A stretch of DNA of 37,325 bases from Candidatus Cybelea tumulisoli (GCA_003167155.1 PMTY01000017.1:1-37325), one strand, 5' to 3'; counted from the stretch's first letter, positions 7,012 to 15,712 are shown. Made by a program: numbers and translations. Notes: generated by a model from the sequence alone, not told the origin.

Positions 7012-7998
7012 TTAAAACGTTTGACCGTTGCTCAGCGCGATGCCCTGGACGCTGTCATAACTACCGTACGAAGAATAGTCAACAAGGATCTTGAGTTGGA
7101 ATGCGTCGGCGGCGCGGAGAGGATATGAGGTGGTGTAGACCGCGTTGCTAATGCTGGAAGCAAAGAGAGTGTGGCCAGGTCGGGCGATCGCGATCTCGGT
7201 GAGGACCTGCGGCGGTTTAAGAACCAGCTTCGGACTCTTTTTTCCCGGCGCAAACTCCTCGATCGCGCTGGCGTAGTCCGTTTCGACAACGATGATCTCG
7301 CCGGAGCGCCTAACGAGGAGACCCTGCGGTTGAACCAGAGAGATGCCCAGACTCTTCCGATGCTTTAAGTCCGACGAAAACTCATCGATGCCGGCCCCAT
7401 AGTTGTTGCGCCACGCGACGTACAGGTTTCCTTCGTGGTCGAGGTCCATGCCGTCGGCCTGATTTCCCTCGGTTTGGGCCGTGCGTTGCGCAGTCGTACT
7501 TCCGCGCACGTACTCGGTAACCGTCCCGTTGCCGGCGTTGCTGACGTAAAGATCGCCCTGGCGATCGACGACTTCGTAAAATGGGCCATTAAGTCCGGAC
7601 GAATACGTGATCCACGGCTGCAGCGTTCCCGGTTTATACTTCTCGACGTTATTTTCTTGCCAGTTCGCCACGTAGAGATCGCCCTCGCGGTCCACGTAGA
7701 GCCCGTAAGCGCTCGTCACACCGTCGGTAATACTGCCAATAGGCGCGTTGCGGTCGCCGTCCTCGGCGTAGAGCAACACTTGGTTGCCATCGGCAACGTA
7801 AATGAGAGGCTCGCCGCTTCTGGCTGCGTCGGAGAGCCAGCCGCGCGGCCGTGGACCGCGCAAAACAGCGGTGCGCGGCGTTGTCGCAACCGCCGGTGAG
7901 GCGGCCGCCGATGGGGCGACGGCCGGCGAACACCCTGCGATCGCGAGCATTGCAGCCGCGCAAAGGCAGGCGCTGCGGAGGCCGTATATCTGCTTCAT
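7012..7998 (-). CDS. NHL/SMP-30-like beta-propeller lipoprotein
   Basis: 328 residues. The ATG at 7998 is chosen because AGGAG precedes it by 7 bases, and it gives a signal peptide with lipobox I-A-G-C. The mature part is a run of NHL-like blades with recurring strand motifs: PLIYVADGNQVLLYAEDG, AYGLYVDREGDLYVAN, GDLYVSNAGNGTVTEYVRG and GMDLDHEGNLYVAW. Such propellers act as binding or enzymatic scaffolds at the cell surface; no catalytic residues can be assigned. It resembles the lipoproteins at 14,575 and 17,894. Confidence 0.85.
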   Translation of the reverse strand: MKQIYGLRSACLCAAAMLAIAGCSPAVAPSAAASPAVATTPRTAVLRGPRPRGWLSDAARSGEPLIYVADGNQVLLYAEDGDRNAPIGSITDGVTSAYGLYVDREGDLYVANWQENNVEKYKPGTLQPWITYSSGLNGPFYEVVDRQGDLYVSNAGNGTVTEYVRGSTTAQRTAQTEGNQADGMDLDHEGNLYVAWRNNYGAGIDEFSSDLKHRKSLGISLVQPQGLLVRRSGEIIVVETDYASAIEEFAPGKKSPKLVLKPPQVLTEIAIARPGHTLFASSISNAVYTTSYPLRAADAFQLKILVDYSSYGSYDSVQGIALSNGQTF

Positions 7999-8051
7999 GG
8001 CAGGCTCCTCTCGCAAAGGCGTGAAGGTGCCGAGGGCCTAGACGAGCTCCT

Positions 8052-8099
8052 CTTAGCTTGCCGGCGTTTCGATGCTAAGTTGTCGCATGCCTAGCTTAG
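8052..8099. promoter_or_regulatory. candidate operator half-sites upstream of the TIR gene
   Basis: Three copies of one hexamer lie in the divergent gap: CTTAGC at 8052-8057, its reverse complement GCTAAG at 8074-8079, and AGCTTAG around 8093-8099. They are spaced 20-22 bases apart, about two helical turns. They lie 45-95 bases before the GTG of the TIR gene. This may be a regulator site; the evidence is spacing and symmetry only. Confidence 0.3.
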
Positions 8100-8144
8100 G
8101 GCCGCAGGACAGCAGGCAGGCGCCGTAGCAGTCCAGCCGGGGTA

Positions 8145-9602
8145 GTGGCCGACATCTTCATCAGCTACACGCATCGCGACAACGCGAAGCTGAGCGACGA
8201 GCAGCAGGGCTGGGTGGATCGTTTTCACGAGGCGCTAGAGATGCGCTTGACGAGCCTTTGGGGACAGCATGCCGATATCTGGCGCGACCTAAAGACCGCG
8301 GGCAGCGACGTGTTGGACGCTGCGATCGAAAAGCAAGTAGCGGAGGCGTCGATCCTTATCACCGTGCTTTCACCCGGATACGTCCGTTCCGACTGGTGCA
8401 CGAAAGAGCTGAGCGTATTCTGCGACGCGGCCGAAAAGGGCGCGGGACTGCACATCGGCACTCGCTCGCGCGTCGTCAAAGTCGTCAAAACGCCGGTCGA
8501 ACGCGGCGTCGAGGCTGCCCATGGCGCGCTGGCCGAATCAGTCGGCTATCCATTTTTCCGGTTGGACCAACGCGGCGTACCCTTGGAGTTCGACGTTCGA
8601 TTCGGCGAACGAGCGCGCCAACAGTTTCTGGGGCGCGTAAACGAGCTCGCGTACGATATCTGCGCGATGCTGGAAAAGCTCACCGGAACCTCCGCCGGTC
8701 GGGTCGCTCCACCGAGCGGATCTCGCGTGTACCTCGCGGAGAGCACGTCTGATCTCGCGCCGTTTACGGAGCAGTTGCGGCGCGAACTGGAACAGTACGG
8801 TCACGCAGTTCTGCCCGAACAGCCATTCAGGCATGCGTCGGATTACGTCGAGCGGGTTGCCGAGAGCTTGCGGCAAGCCGACCTCTCAATTCATCCGGTA
8901 GGCGCGTCGTATGGCGTGATCCCGGAGGGCGAGCGACGATCGGTTCTCGAGCTGCAGTACGATCTGGCAGGCCGAGAAGCGCAAGCGCGGCCCGAAATGA
9001 CCCGGATTCCTTGGATGCTCCCAGGGACCGCAGGCGGCGACGAGCGTCTCGCGGCCTTCGCTGCAAGCTTACAAGATGACCCGCAGTTGTTGATAACGTC
9101 GCTGGACAGTTTGAAAATGACCGTCGCGGATTTATTGGCATCGAAGAAGGCCGCGCCCGTTGGAGCAACGCTCGTTAGAGAGCGCGCGGTTTTGGTTTAT
9201 TTGATCGCGGACCGTTGCGATGCTGCCGCGTCGCAAGCCTGCGAAGACGCGCTCTTCGCCGGCGGGTGCGAAGTGATCGCGCCGCTGTCGAGCGGCACCG
9301 AAACCGAGTTGCGGCTCGATCACGAAGAGAATCTCAAGAACTGCGACGCGATTGCGATCTATCACGGAGCGACGACCGAGTTTTGGCTTCGAACGAAGCT
9401 CCGCGATCTGCAGAAGGCTTTCGGTTACGGCCGCCCGCGGCCGTTTCTCGCGACTGCCGTGGTGCTTGCGCCTCCCGATACGCCCGATAAGCGGCGCTTT
9501 CGCAGCAACGAGGTGCTGGTCATCAACGCGCTCGACGGCGACCTTCCCGGCGTGCTGCAGCCTTTCTTTGACCGGCTCGCGAGCTCACGACGGGTTTCGT
9601 GA
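8145..9602 (+). CDS. TIR domain protein with two further TIR-like modules
   Basis: 485 residues, starting at GTG. Residues 1-90 form a classical bacterial TIR domain: MADIFISYTHRDNAK, then ILITVLSPGYVRSDWCTKEL. The W84-C85-x-x-E88 motif carries the Glu that is catalytic in NAD-consuming TIRs. A second module at about 193-330 (RVYLAESTSDLAPFTEQLRR, GHAVLP, ELQYDLAG) resembles DUF4062/TIR-like folds. A third at about 347-475 (AVLVYLIADRCDAAASQACE, CDAIAIYHGATTEFWL) has the same strand-helix pattern. No membrane segment is seen. The stop overlaps the start of the nSTAND gene (GTGA), so the two proteins are probably made in fixed ratio and act together: TIR as effector, STAND as sensor. Confidence 0.88.
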   Translation: MADIFISYTHRDNAKLSDEQQGWVDRFHEALEMRLTSLWGQHADIWRDLKTAGSDVLDAAIEKQVAEASILITVLSPGYVRSDWCTKELSVFCDAAEKGAGLHIGTRSRVVKVVKTPVERGVEAAHGALAESVGYPFFRLDQRGVPLEFDVRFGERARQQFLGRVNELAYDICAMLEKLTGTSAGRVAPPSGSRVYLAESTSDLAPFTEQLRRELEQYGHAVLPEQPFRHASDYVERVAESLRQADLSIHPVGASYGVIPEGERRSVLELQYDLAGREAQARPEMTRIPWMLPGTAGGDERLAAFAASLQDDPQLLITSLDSLKMTVADLLASKKAAPVGATLVRERAVLVYLIADRCDAAASQACEDALFAGGCEVIAPLSSGTETELRLDHEENLKNCDAIAIYHGATTEFWLRTKLRDLQKAFGYGRPRPFLATAVVLAPPDTPDKRRFRSNEVLVINALDGDLPGVLQPFFDRLASSRRVS

Positions 9603-12600
9603 CTCGCGACAACCGCGTTTTCGCTAATCCGTTTCCGGGCTTGCGCCCGTTCGAACCCGACGAAGAGCATCTTTTTTTCGGACGTGAGACGCAAGTCGAC
9701 GATCTGCTTTCGCGCCTCGCGCAAAAGCGCTTCGTTGCCGTCGTGGGCGCGTCGGGCAGCGGGAAGTCGTCGCTCGTGCGGGCCGGCCTTTTGCCGGCCC
9801 TGCACGGCGGTTTTATGGCGGCCGGCTCGCACTGGCACGTCGCGATCATGCATCCCGGCCGTACGCCGATTGCGAGCCTCGCTCGCGCCATCGACGCAAG
9901 CCGCGTGCTGGGCACGCGACGGGGTGATGCTTTGCTGCGGGTCGGACTGGTTCAGGCGATCTTGGAACGAGGCGCGCTCGGGCTGGTCGAGGTCGTGCGC
10001 GAGGCGCGCCTCGGCTCCAATGAAAGCCTGCTGGTCGTCGTCGATCAGTTCGAGGAGCTCGTGCGCTTCAAGGCGGAAGACGCGGTTGCGTTCGTGCGGC
10101 TGCTCGTCGCGGCGGTTTCGCAGACGGCGCAACCGATTTACGTGGTCATCACGATGCGCTCCGATTTCCTTGGCGACGTATCACACTTTCGTCAGCTTCC
10201 CGAGCTGATCAGCGAAGCGCTATTTCTCGTCCCGCGGTTAACCCGAGCGCAGTTCGCGCGAGCTATCGAAGGTCCGGCCCGCGTAGCCGGCGGCGTTATC
10301 ACGCCGCGCCTGACCAATCGCCTCCTTAACGATCTCGAAGACGACGCCAACCAGCTCCCAGTGCTTCAACACGCCTTGATGCGAACGTGGGACGCTCACG
10401 CTGCCGGCCCGTCGGCGCGCGAGCCGCTCGACATCGACGATCTGGAAGCGATCGGAGCGCTATCCGAATCGCTCTCCCGCCACGGCGACGAGGTGTACGA
10501 CTCGCTGCGCGGCGACCGCCTGCGCTACGTCGCCGAAAAAATCTTCAAATGCTTGACCGACCTCGGCGAAGATAATCGCGGAGTTCGCCGTCCGACGCGT
10601 TTTGCCGATCTGTGTTCGATCGTCGACGCGCCGCCGGTTGAAGTGCGCGAGGTCGCCGACGCCTTTCGCGCACCGGATTGCTCCTTTCTCACGCCGCCCT
10701 CGCCGCAGCCGATCGAAAGCGAGACCGTGCTCGATATTGCGCACGAGAGCCTCATGCGTCTATGGACGCGCCTGCAGCGGTGGGTTGAGGAGGAATCGCA
10801 AAGCGCCCAGATCTATCGCCGCCTGGCCGGCGCAGCCGCGCTCTACCGTCAAGGGCGAGCGGCGCTTTGGCGAGATCCGGATCTCGCGATCGCCGTCAAT
10901 TGGCGGATGCAGAATCGGCCGCTCGCAGCGTGGGGCGACCGCCTCGCGCCTGGCTTTGACTCGGCGATGCAGTTCCTGGACGAAAGCCTGGCGGAGCGTG
11001 CGCGAGAGCGGCGGCAACGCACGGCGCGCGTTCGCGCGACGCTTGCCGCACTCGCCGTTGTTGCCCTCATGCTCTTGGGCCTCTCGATGGTCGCCTTTGC
11101 CCAGTGGCGCGTCGCGGATGCGAGTCTACGGGTCGAACGCGCCGAGCGCCTCGGGGATCTCAGCCTGCAAGAATCGACCCACCCGCGCGCGGCCGCCGCA
11201 CTTGCCGCCGACGCGTACGCAATGGTCAAGACGCCGAGAACGGCCGGCGCGATGCTGGAACAGCTCCTGAAGCTTCGCGTTCTGCGCGGCATCGCAACGA
11301 GTTCCGTAGTGCGCGCGGCTTTCGCAAAACACGGCGCACTGCTGGGTATCGTAACTCAGTCGGCCGCGGGCCCGCGGCTTACGGTCCTCGATGCGGCGAG
11401 CCTCGGCCTCCTGGGCAGCCTGGACGTCACCGGGATGAAGGAGGTTTCGTCTCTCTGCGGCTCGTCCTCCGGCGGTACCTTCGCACTTTCGGACGGACGG
11501 CACGTCGTGATTTACGACGGCGTTCGCGGCGCGCAATTGCCTGTCAGCGCGTTGACGGGTGCACGGTCCACCTTGATGTGTTTGCGCAACCCGCGTAACG
11601 GCGCTTTGCCGGCTTACGATCCCGAAACGCAAGTCTACGCGACATATAGCAACGGCGTGCTGGAGGAGCGAGCGCGCGAAGGCATCGTAGCGCCGGCTTT
11701 GGGCGAAGAGCCGGCGCCGGCTTGGCCGGGATCATTCGCAAGCATCGGCAGCCTTTTGGTCTTGGCCGGCGCGCATGCGGTGCGCGTCGAGGACTTGAAT
11801 CAATATCGTAGCACGCGCGCAAACGCGCCGGACGTCGGACGAACGGTCCGCATCTCGGACCCCGGCGATGGCGTGCATGCCGTAGCACTCGACTATCAGA
11901 CTGGCGTCGTGCGTATCTTCACCTTTGCGCCGGCCCCGCAAGTCGTCGATGAGTTCAGAGCGCATGGCGCGCCGAGTTTGGGCGGCGCGTTCACCAATCG
12001 CCCCGAGATCGCCTACGACCCCGCTGGTGAAACCACCGAAGCGTGGGCCGACGGAATCACGCAGTTCACACCCGGCTCGGCGGCAGCTCAAACACCGTGG
12101 GAAAAGCTCGCGATGTCGGCTGGGCTGCCGAGTTGGTACCCCGGTTTAACGTATTTGCTGTCCGCGCGAGGCGCGTACGTCGGATTGACGCCGCCCTCGA
12201 ACGGCACACCGAACGCAGCATCCGCCACCGTGGCAATCGTTTCGAGCCGAGGCGGACCAATCGCATCATTCGTCGCGGCGCCGTTTATTTCGACCGACGA
12301 ACGCTTCCTCATCGGTCTGTCGACGACCGACAACGACACCGCCTGGGGCCTCTATCGCCTGCCCAGAGCCGATCGCGTGCGGGCGATCGATTTGCCCCCT
12401 ACAAGCATGGCCGCGTTTTCGCGCGACGATGCAATCGTCGCCTATGCGACGCGAGCCTCTGCAGCTCGCGACACCGACATTCAGTTCTTCGATCTGGCGG
12501 CGAACTCGCCGATCGGTCCGCCCTTGCCCCCACCGGCCGGCGCTGCGTTCGTCACAAATCTCGCTTTCAGCGATGACGATCGATTCCTTATCGCATCGTA

Positions 12601-12772
12601 TCGAATGGCCGGCGCTCCCGACGAACTCGTCGTCTATGCGGCGAGCCCGGCGGAATGGCAACGCAGTCTTTGCCTTTGGGCCGGCGCCCAACGCATTCGA
12701 GCATCGCAAATCGCGAGCGAGCACGGCATCCTTCCGCCTGACGCCTGCCGGAAATACGCTTCGCCCGTCTAA
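9599..12772 (+). CDS. nSTAND1-type NTPase with membrane segment and beta-propeller-like C-terminus
   Basis: 1057 residues. It opens with the nSTAND1 hallmark NPFPGLRPFEPDEEHLFFGR. Walker A is GASGSGKSS at 50-58, Walker B is LLVVVDQFEE at 144-153, and a sensor-like TMRSDF follows near 187. A helical region then reaches a single strong transmembrane segment at about 478-503 (LAALAVVALMLLGLSMVAFA). The remaining 550 residues are strand-rich with repeating blades (GLLGSLDVTGMKEVSSL, DIQFFDLAANSP), like a degenerate WD40 propeller. In known STAND proteins the C-terminal repeats sense a signal and drive NTP-dependent oligomerisation. The GTG start overlaps the TIR gene stop. Confidence 0.9.
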   Translation: MTRDNRVFANPFPGLRPFEPDEEHLFFGRETQVDDLLSRLAQKRFVAVVGASGSGKSSLVRAGLLPALHGGFMAAGSHWHVAIMHPGRTPIASLARAIDASRVLGTRRGDALLRVGLVQAILERGALGLVEVVREARLGSNESLLVVVDQFEELVRFKAEDAVAFVRLLVAAVSQTAQPIYVVITMRSDFLGDVSHFRQLPELISEALFLVPRLTRAQFARAIEGPARVAGGVITPRLTNRLLNDLEDDANQLPVLQHALMRTWDAHAAGPSAREPLDIDDLEAIGALSESLSRHGDEVYDSLRGDRLRYVAEKIFKCLTDLGEDNRGVRRPTRFADLCSIVDAPPVEVREVADAFRAPDCSFLTPPSPQPIESETVLDIAHESLMRLWTRLQRWVEEESQSAQIYRRLAGAAALYRQGRAALWRDPDLAIAVNWRMQNRPLAAWGDRLAPGFDSAMQFLDESLAERARERRQRTARVRATLAALAVVALMLLGLSMVAFAQWRVADASLRVERAERLGDLSLQESTHPRAAAALAADAYAMVKTPRTAGAMLEQLLKLRVLRGIATSSVVRAAFAKHGALLGIVTQSAAGPRLTVLDAASLGLLGSLDVTGMKEVSSLCGSSSGGTFALSDGRHVVIYDGVRGAQLPVSALTGARSTLMCLRNPRNGALPAYDPETQVYATYSNGVLEERAREGIVAPALGEEPAPAWPGSFASIGSLLVLAGAHAVRVEDLNQYRSTRANAPDVGRTVRISDPGDGVHAVALDYQTGVVRIFTFAPAPQVVDEFRAHGAPSLGGAFTNRPEIAYDPAGETTEAWADGITQFTPGSAAAQTPWEKLAMSAGLPSWYPGLTYLLSARGAYVGLTPPSNGTPNAASATVAIVSSRGGPIASFVAAPFISTDERFLIGLSTTDNDTAWGLYRLPRADRVRAIDLPPTSMAAFSRDDAIVAYATRASAARDTDIQFFDLAANSPIGPPLPPPAGAAFVTNLAFSDDDRFLIASYRMAGAPDELVVYAASPAEWQRSLCLWAGAQRIRASQIASEHGILPPDACRKYASPV

Positions 12773-12784
12773 CCCCGTCTAACA

Positions 12785-13381
12785 ATGAGAATATTGATAG
12801 TGGGCGCGGGCGGCGCCATCGGGAAGGCGGTCGCTGCGGAACTCTCGCAGCGGCACGAAATCGTAACGGCCGGCCGGACGAGCGGCGACTTTCGCGTCGA
12901 CATCGGCGACGCCGCCAGCCTGCGTGAGCTGTACGCGAAGATCGGCAACCTCGATGCGGTCGCGTGCGCCGCGGGCAACGTTCATTTTGGCCCGCTCGAC
13001 ACGATGACGCCCGAGCAGTTCGACATCGGACTGCGCGACAAGCTGATGGGACAAGTCAATCTCGTGCTTGCCGGTCGCAGCGTCGTCGCGCCGGGCGGCT
13101 CGTTCACGTTGATCGGCGGCGTGCTTTCGCACGACCCGATTCGCTTGGGAGCCTCTGCCTCAATGGTCAACGGCGCGTTGGAGAGTTTCGTGCGCGCCGC
13201 GGCAATCGAGTTGACGAGCCACCGCATCAACCTGGTGAGCCCCACGGTGCTCGAGGAATCCATGGCCGTCTACGGGCCGTACTTTCGCGGATTTGAGGCA
13301 GTCCCGGCTCGGCGCGTCGGGCTGGCCTACTCGAAGAGTATCGAAGGCGCGCAGACCGGTCAGATCTACCGGGTTTTGTAG
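12785..13381 (+). CDS. short-chain dehydrogenase-like protein with altered active site
   Basis: 198 residues with an NAD(P)-binding Rossmann start (MRILIVGAGGAIGKAVAAEL), the NAG-like CAAGNVHFGPL and the segment SMVNGALESFVRAAAIEL. In ordinary short-chain dehydrogenases a Tyr-x-x-x-Lys pair stands just before the ALESF helix. Here those positions read Ala and Asn, so classical hydride-transfer chemistry is doubtful, though a small family of such short proteins exists. It lies 12 bases after the nSTAND stop on the same strand and may belong to that operon. Its TAG stop coincides with the left repeat of the putative integrated element. Confidence 0.82.
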   Translation: MRILIVGAGGAIGKAVAAELSQRHEIVTAGRTSGDFRVDIGDAASLRELYAKIGNLDAVACAAGNVHFGPLDTMTPEQFDIGLRDKLMGQVNLVLAGRSVVAPGGSFTLIGGVLSHDPIRLGASASMVNGALESFVRAAAIELTSHRINLVSPTVLEESMAVYGPYFRGFEAVPARRVGLAYSKSIEGAQTGQIYRVL

Positions 13382-13401
13382 TGGGGCTGGTAGGATTCGA
13401 A
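13379..13401 (-). repeat. attachment-site-like remnant of tRNA 3' end
   Basis: Read on the minus strand this is TTCGAATCCTACCAG followed by CCCCACTA, against TTCGAATCCTACCAG then GCCCACCA in the intact tRNA at 24384-24406. One mismatch would break an acceptor-stem pair and another alters the CCA, as expected of a displaced, unselected copy. Confidence 0.55.
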
Positions 13402-13606
13402 GTTTCTGCCGTTCGCCGTACCTCGTCGTGAGTCACCTCCGCTGGTTGCGATTCGTGTTAGACACCCTAGGCCAGTGGGCCCATCTCGTTACCGATCCAC
13501 GCATCTCGATGCGGCTGATTCGTCCGGATTCATCCGGAGCGCCGTCCGGCGTTCTGGTTCCGCGTTCGCCGAAGGTTCGCGGTCCTCTGATCTCGATGGA
13601 CTATTA

Positions 13607-13633
13607 AAAACGTGAGTCGGACGCTCGCGTTTT
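13607..13633. terminator. bidirectional terminator-like hairpin
   Basis: AAAACGTGAG and CTCGCGTTTT pair over ten positions (one G-T wobble) around the loop TCGGACG. The stem ends in A and T tracts, so it could work on either strand. The 13402-13728 gap otherwise shows no gene. Confidence 0.5.
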
Positions 13634-13728
13634 GCCGCGCCGGTGAGATTCATTAGCGCACACCGCGTAGGGGGCAAGGAAACGCCACGCAAGCGTCCGT
13701 CAAATGGACCGCGAAGGGCGGTCTACAA

Positions 13729-14169
13729 ATGGCGATCGACGACGTGGAAGCGACTTTTCGAGCCCGAATGAGAGCGCTCGCGCGCAAGGGCGGTGCCGTC
13801 ACCAAACGGCGACATGGCTACGATCCCGCATATTACCGCGACATCGGCGGACTTGGGGGCAGCGCTTCGGTTGCCGCGCGCAAGGCGCGCATCCTCGCAG
13901 AACTTGAGGACCAAGGTTGCGAACCCACGGTGACAACCACAGCGTCATCGGCGCACTCGCCGCCGCAGATTCAGAGACATCTCACGCTCGCCGACATCGT
14001 TGGCGTGAGGAGCTGCTCCGCCAGCGGGGCGTGCTTCGCTCTTAGCAGCAGCCGAACCAACCTGCGAGCCACTCACGACACGGGAGGGCTGGTACGCGGG
14101 TGCGCGCGCGAGAGCGCCGTCTGGGGTTCGTTGGCGTCACCTAACTTACAGCGGTTGAGCGCGAGCTAA
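13729..14169 (+). CDS. small basic hypothetical protein, C-terminal part probably frameshifted
   Basis: The first 60 residues look genuine: FRARMRALARKGGAVTKRRH, DPAYYRDIGGLGGSASVAAR and KARILAELED, a Lys/Arg/Gly-rich pattern seen in small bacterial and phage-borne proteins of unknown role. After ADIVGV, near 14005, the current frame turns into low-quality sequence. The adjacent frame instead reads REELLRQRGVLRS and stops at 14043-14045, a more natural end, so one base appears to be missing. Upstream, GACCGC (13707-13712) and GCGGTC (13718-13723) form a hairpin whose loop holds the likely ribosome site. It is the first gene inside the putative element. Confidence 0.45.
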   Translation: MAIDDVEATFRARMRALARKGGAVTKRRHGYDPAYYRDIGGLGGSASVAARKARILAELEDQGCEPTVTTTASSAHSPPQIQRHLTLADIVGVRSCSASGACFALSSSRTNLRATHDTGGLVRGCARESAVWGSLASPNLQRLSAS

Positions 14170-14310
14170 TTGCGATTACGTCGCATGCCGATCCGTCTTT
14201 TGAAGCAGCGGGAATCGTCGCGCAATACACCACCCCCTCGCGCGCGGTCGTACTCTCTCGCGACTCATTTCCCGCGAACACCCGGGATGAAAATTTCGGC
14301 GTTCGTAAGA
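14150..14310 (-). repeat. copy 1 of a lipoprotein 5'-leader repeat (orphan)
   Basis: This noncoding stretch matches 16,910-17,060 in order: GAGCGCGAG, TGCGATTACGTCGC, TTGAAGCA-CGGGAA, GCGCAAT-CACC and CTCGCGACT. The other copies lie upstream of minus-strand lipoprotein genes, but here no lipoprotein follows to the left. The rest of the 14,170-14,574 gap holds only this and the short repeat at its right end. Confidence 0.55.
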
Positions 14311-14544
14311 TTCCGAGGGCGCCGATCGGCCAGGCTTCTAAGCGGCTGCGATCTCAGCTGCAAGCGATCGAAGTCGCTGTGATCCGAGCCAGCAACGCGT
14401 TAAGCGCCGCGATCCAAGCCGTCAAACTGCGTGGCTGCTGCGAGGCCTAGCCGCCGCGCTGCGAGGCGCGAGAAGCTGCAATGCGAGCGACGCGCGCCGA
14501 TCTAAGGGGCTAAGCTGCAAAGCCGCAACGGCCCGCATCCCGAC

Positions 14545-14573
14545 GCCGTGCAGAGGGCAGAGGCGCGGGGGGC
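14545..14573 (-). repeat. 3'-trailer repeat, copy 1
   Basis: Directly after the stop of the following gene the minus strand reads CCTCTGCCCTCTGCACGGC. It matches trailers near 15,713 and 17,851. It flanks a small CGGC...GCCG stem and may help terminate transcription. Confidence 0.4.
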
Positions 14574-14574
14574 T

Positions 14575-15669
14575 CTACTCGGCAATGCTGACCGACTGCC
14601 CATCGGGCAGTGAAGGGCCGGTGGTCGTCTTGAACGGATCGCCGCTGGCCGGGTAGTGCCAAAATGGAATCGTGTCGATGCAGTCGCGACTTGCCCCGAT
14701 GAGGACCTTCCCTTGCTTCTTGTTTATCGGCGTGTTCTTTTCACCGACGATAAACGGCTGCACGACGTCGTCGCCACAGGTGGCCTCGAGCACGGTCGTT
14801 CCTTCGAGCGTCAACGTCGATCCCGAAAGGCTCGCCTGATAGATAGCCGTTTCGCCCATAATATCGTGGTCTTGATCGCCGAGCGCAATATACTTGCCGT
14901 CCCACATCGTGCCGGACGCAAAGCCAATCGATTGATTGAACGAAAGCGTCGTCATCGACGTGGCGTCCTTCAGCAGCGCACAGACGACGCTGATGTTGTA
15001 GCTATTGGGGTTGTAGACGCATTCGACAATCACGTTGCCATTGTCGTCATAGCCAGGCGGATACATATTTAAGCAGTCGTTGTCCTGGTACTCTGTCGGC
15101 GTGCCCTCGCCGTGGATCCAGACGAAAAGGGTGGCGAGACCGCTCGCGCTGTACAAGTTCGCCACGGCGAGATCGCCCTGGCGGTCGACGGCGCAACCGA
15201 CGGGATAGCCACCGCTGCTGCTGAACTCGGCGATTGGGGCGCTGCCGCCGTGCGCGTACTCCACCGTCTCGCTACTCGCGAAGCTGGAGATGTAGACGTC
15301 GCCCTTCTTATCGACGCACTGCCCATACGGTCCGTCGATGTCGGTCGTGAGGTCGCCGACTTCTTTCCCACTCGAATAGTCGTATACGAAGACGCTGCTC
15401 GTTTCCGCGTCTGAAATGTAGAGGAGCCTCTTCATCGATTTGGCGCCAGGGCTCATCCACGTTTTGGTCGGTCGATGCACGGGTCGCGCAACGTAGTGCG
15501 GAATCGTCAGCGAAATCAGCCGCGAAGCCGATAGCGCAGTCAGCCCGCTTTCGTTTCCGGGTGATGTCGCCGGCATCGCGCCCGGCGGCTGCGATCCGCC
15601 GCACCCTGCGAGTAATGCGGCCGCCACGCAACTCGTGAGCGCGTAGCGGCGAAAACCGAAGCGTGTCAT
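14575..15669 (-). CDS. beta-propeller-like lipoprotein of the repeated lipoprotein set
   Basis: 364 residues. The N-terminus is the set's shared signal (FGFRRYALTSCVAAALLAGC) with lipobox L-A-G-C, then the GGSQPPGAMP linker. The mature part has NHL-like blades: KRLLYISDAETSSVFVYDY, YGQCVDKKGDVYISSF and VGCAVDRQGDLAVANLYS. The last third carries several Cys (VIVECVYNPNSY, EATCGDDVV, SRDCIDT) that may form disulfides outside the cell. It is probably an outer-surface binding protein; the ligand is unknown. The trailer repeat at 14,545-14,573 follows its stop. Confidence 0.82.
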   Translation of the reverse strand: MTRFGFRRYALTSCVAAALLAGCGGSQPPGAMPATSPGNESGLTALSASRLISLTIPHYVARPVHRPTKTWMSPGAKSMKRLLYISDAETSSVFVYDYSSGKEVGDLTTDIDGPYGQCVDKKGDVYISSFASSETVEYAHGGSAPIAEFSSSGGYPVGCAVDRQGDLAVANLYSASGLATLFVWIHGEGTPTEYQDNDCLNMYPPGYDDNGNVIVECVYNPNSYNISVVCALLKDATSMTTLSFNQSIGFASGTMWDGKYIALGDQDHDIMGETAIYQASLSGSTLTLEGTTVLEATCGDDVVQPFIVGEKNTPINKKQGKVLIGASRDCIDTIPFWHYPASGDPFKTTTGPSLPDGQSVSIAE

Positions 15670-15712
15670 GTCGATGTCCCTTATTCTTGAGGATGAACGC
15701 TAAACGCTGGCT

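Noticed and set aside
13504-13580. Possible CRISPR-like short repeats (TCCGGA/GCCGTCCGG) in the gap after the dehydrogenase gene
   Set aside because: Only a few short GC-rich words recur, with no regular spacing or spacers.
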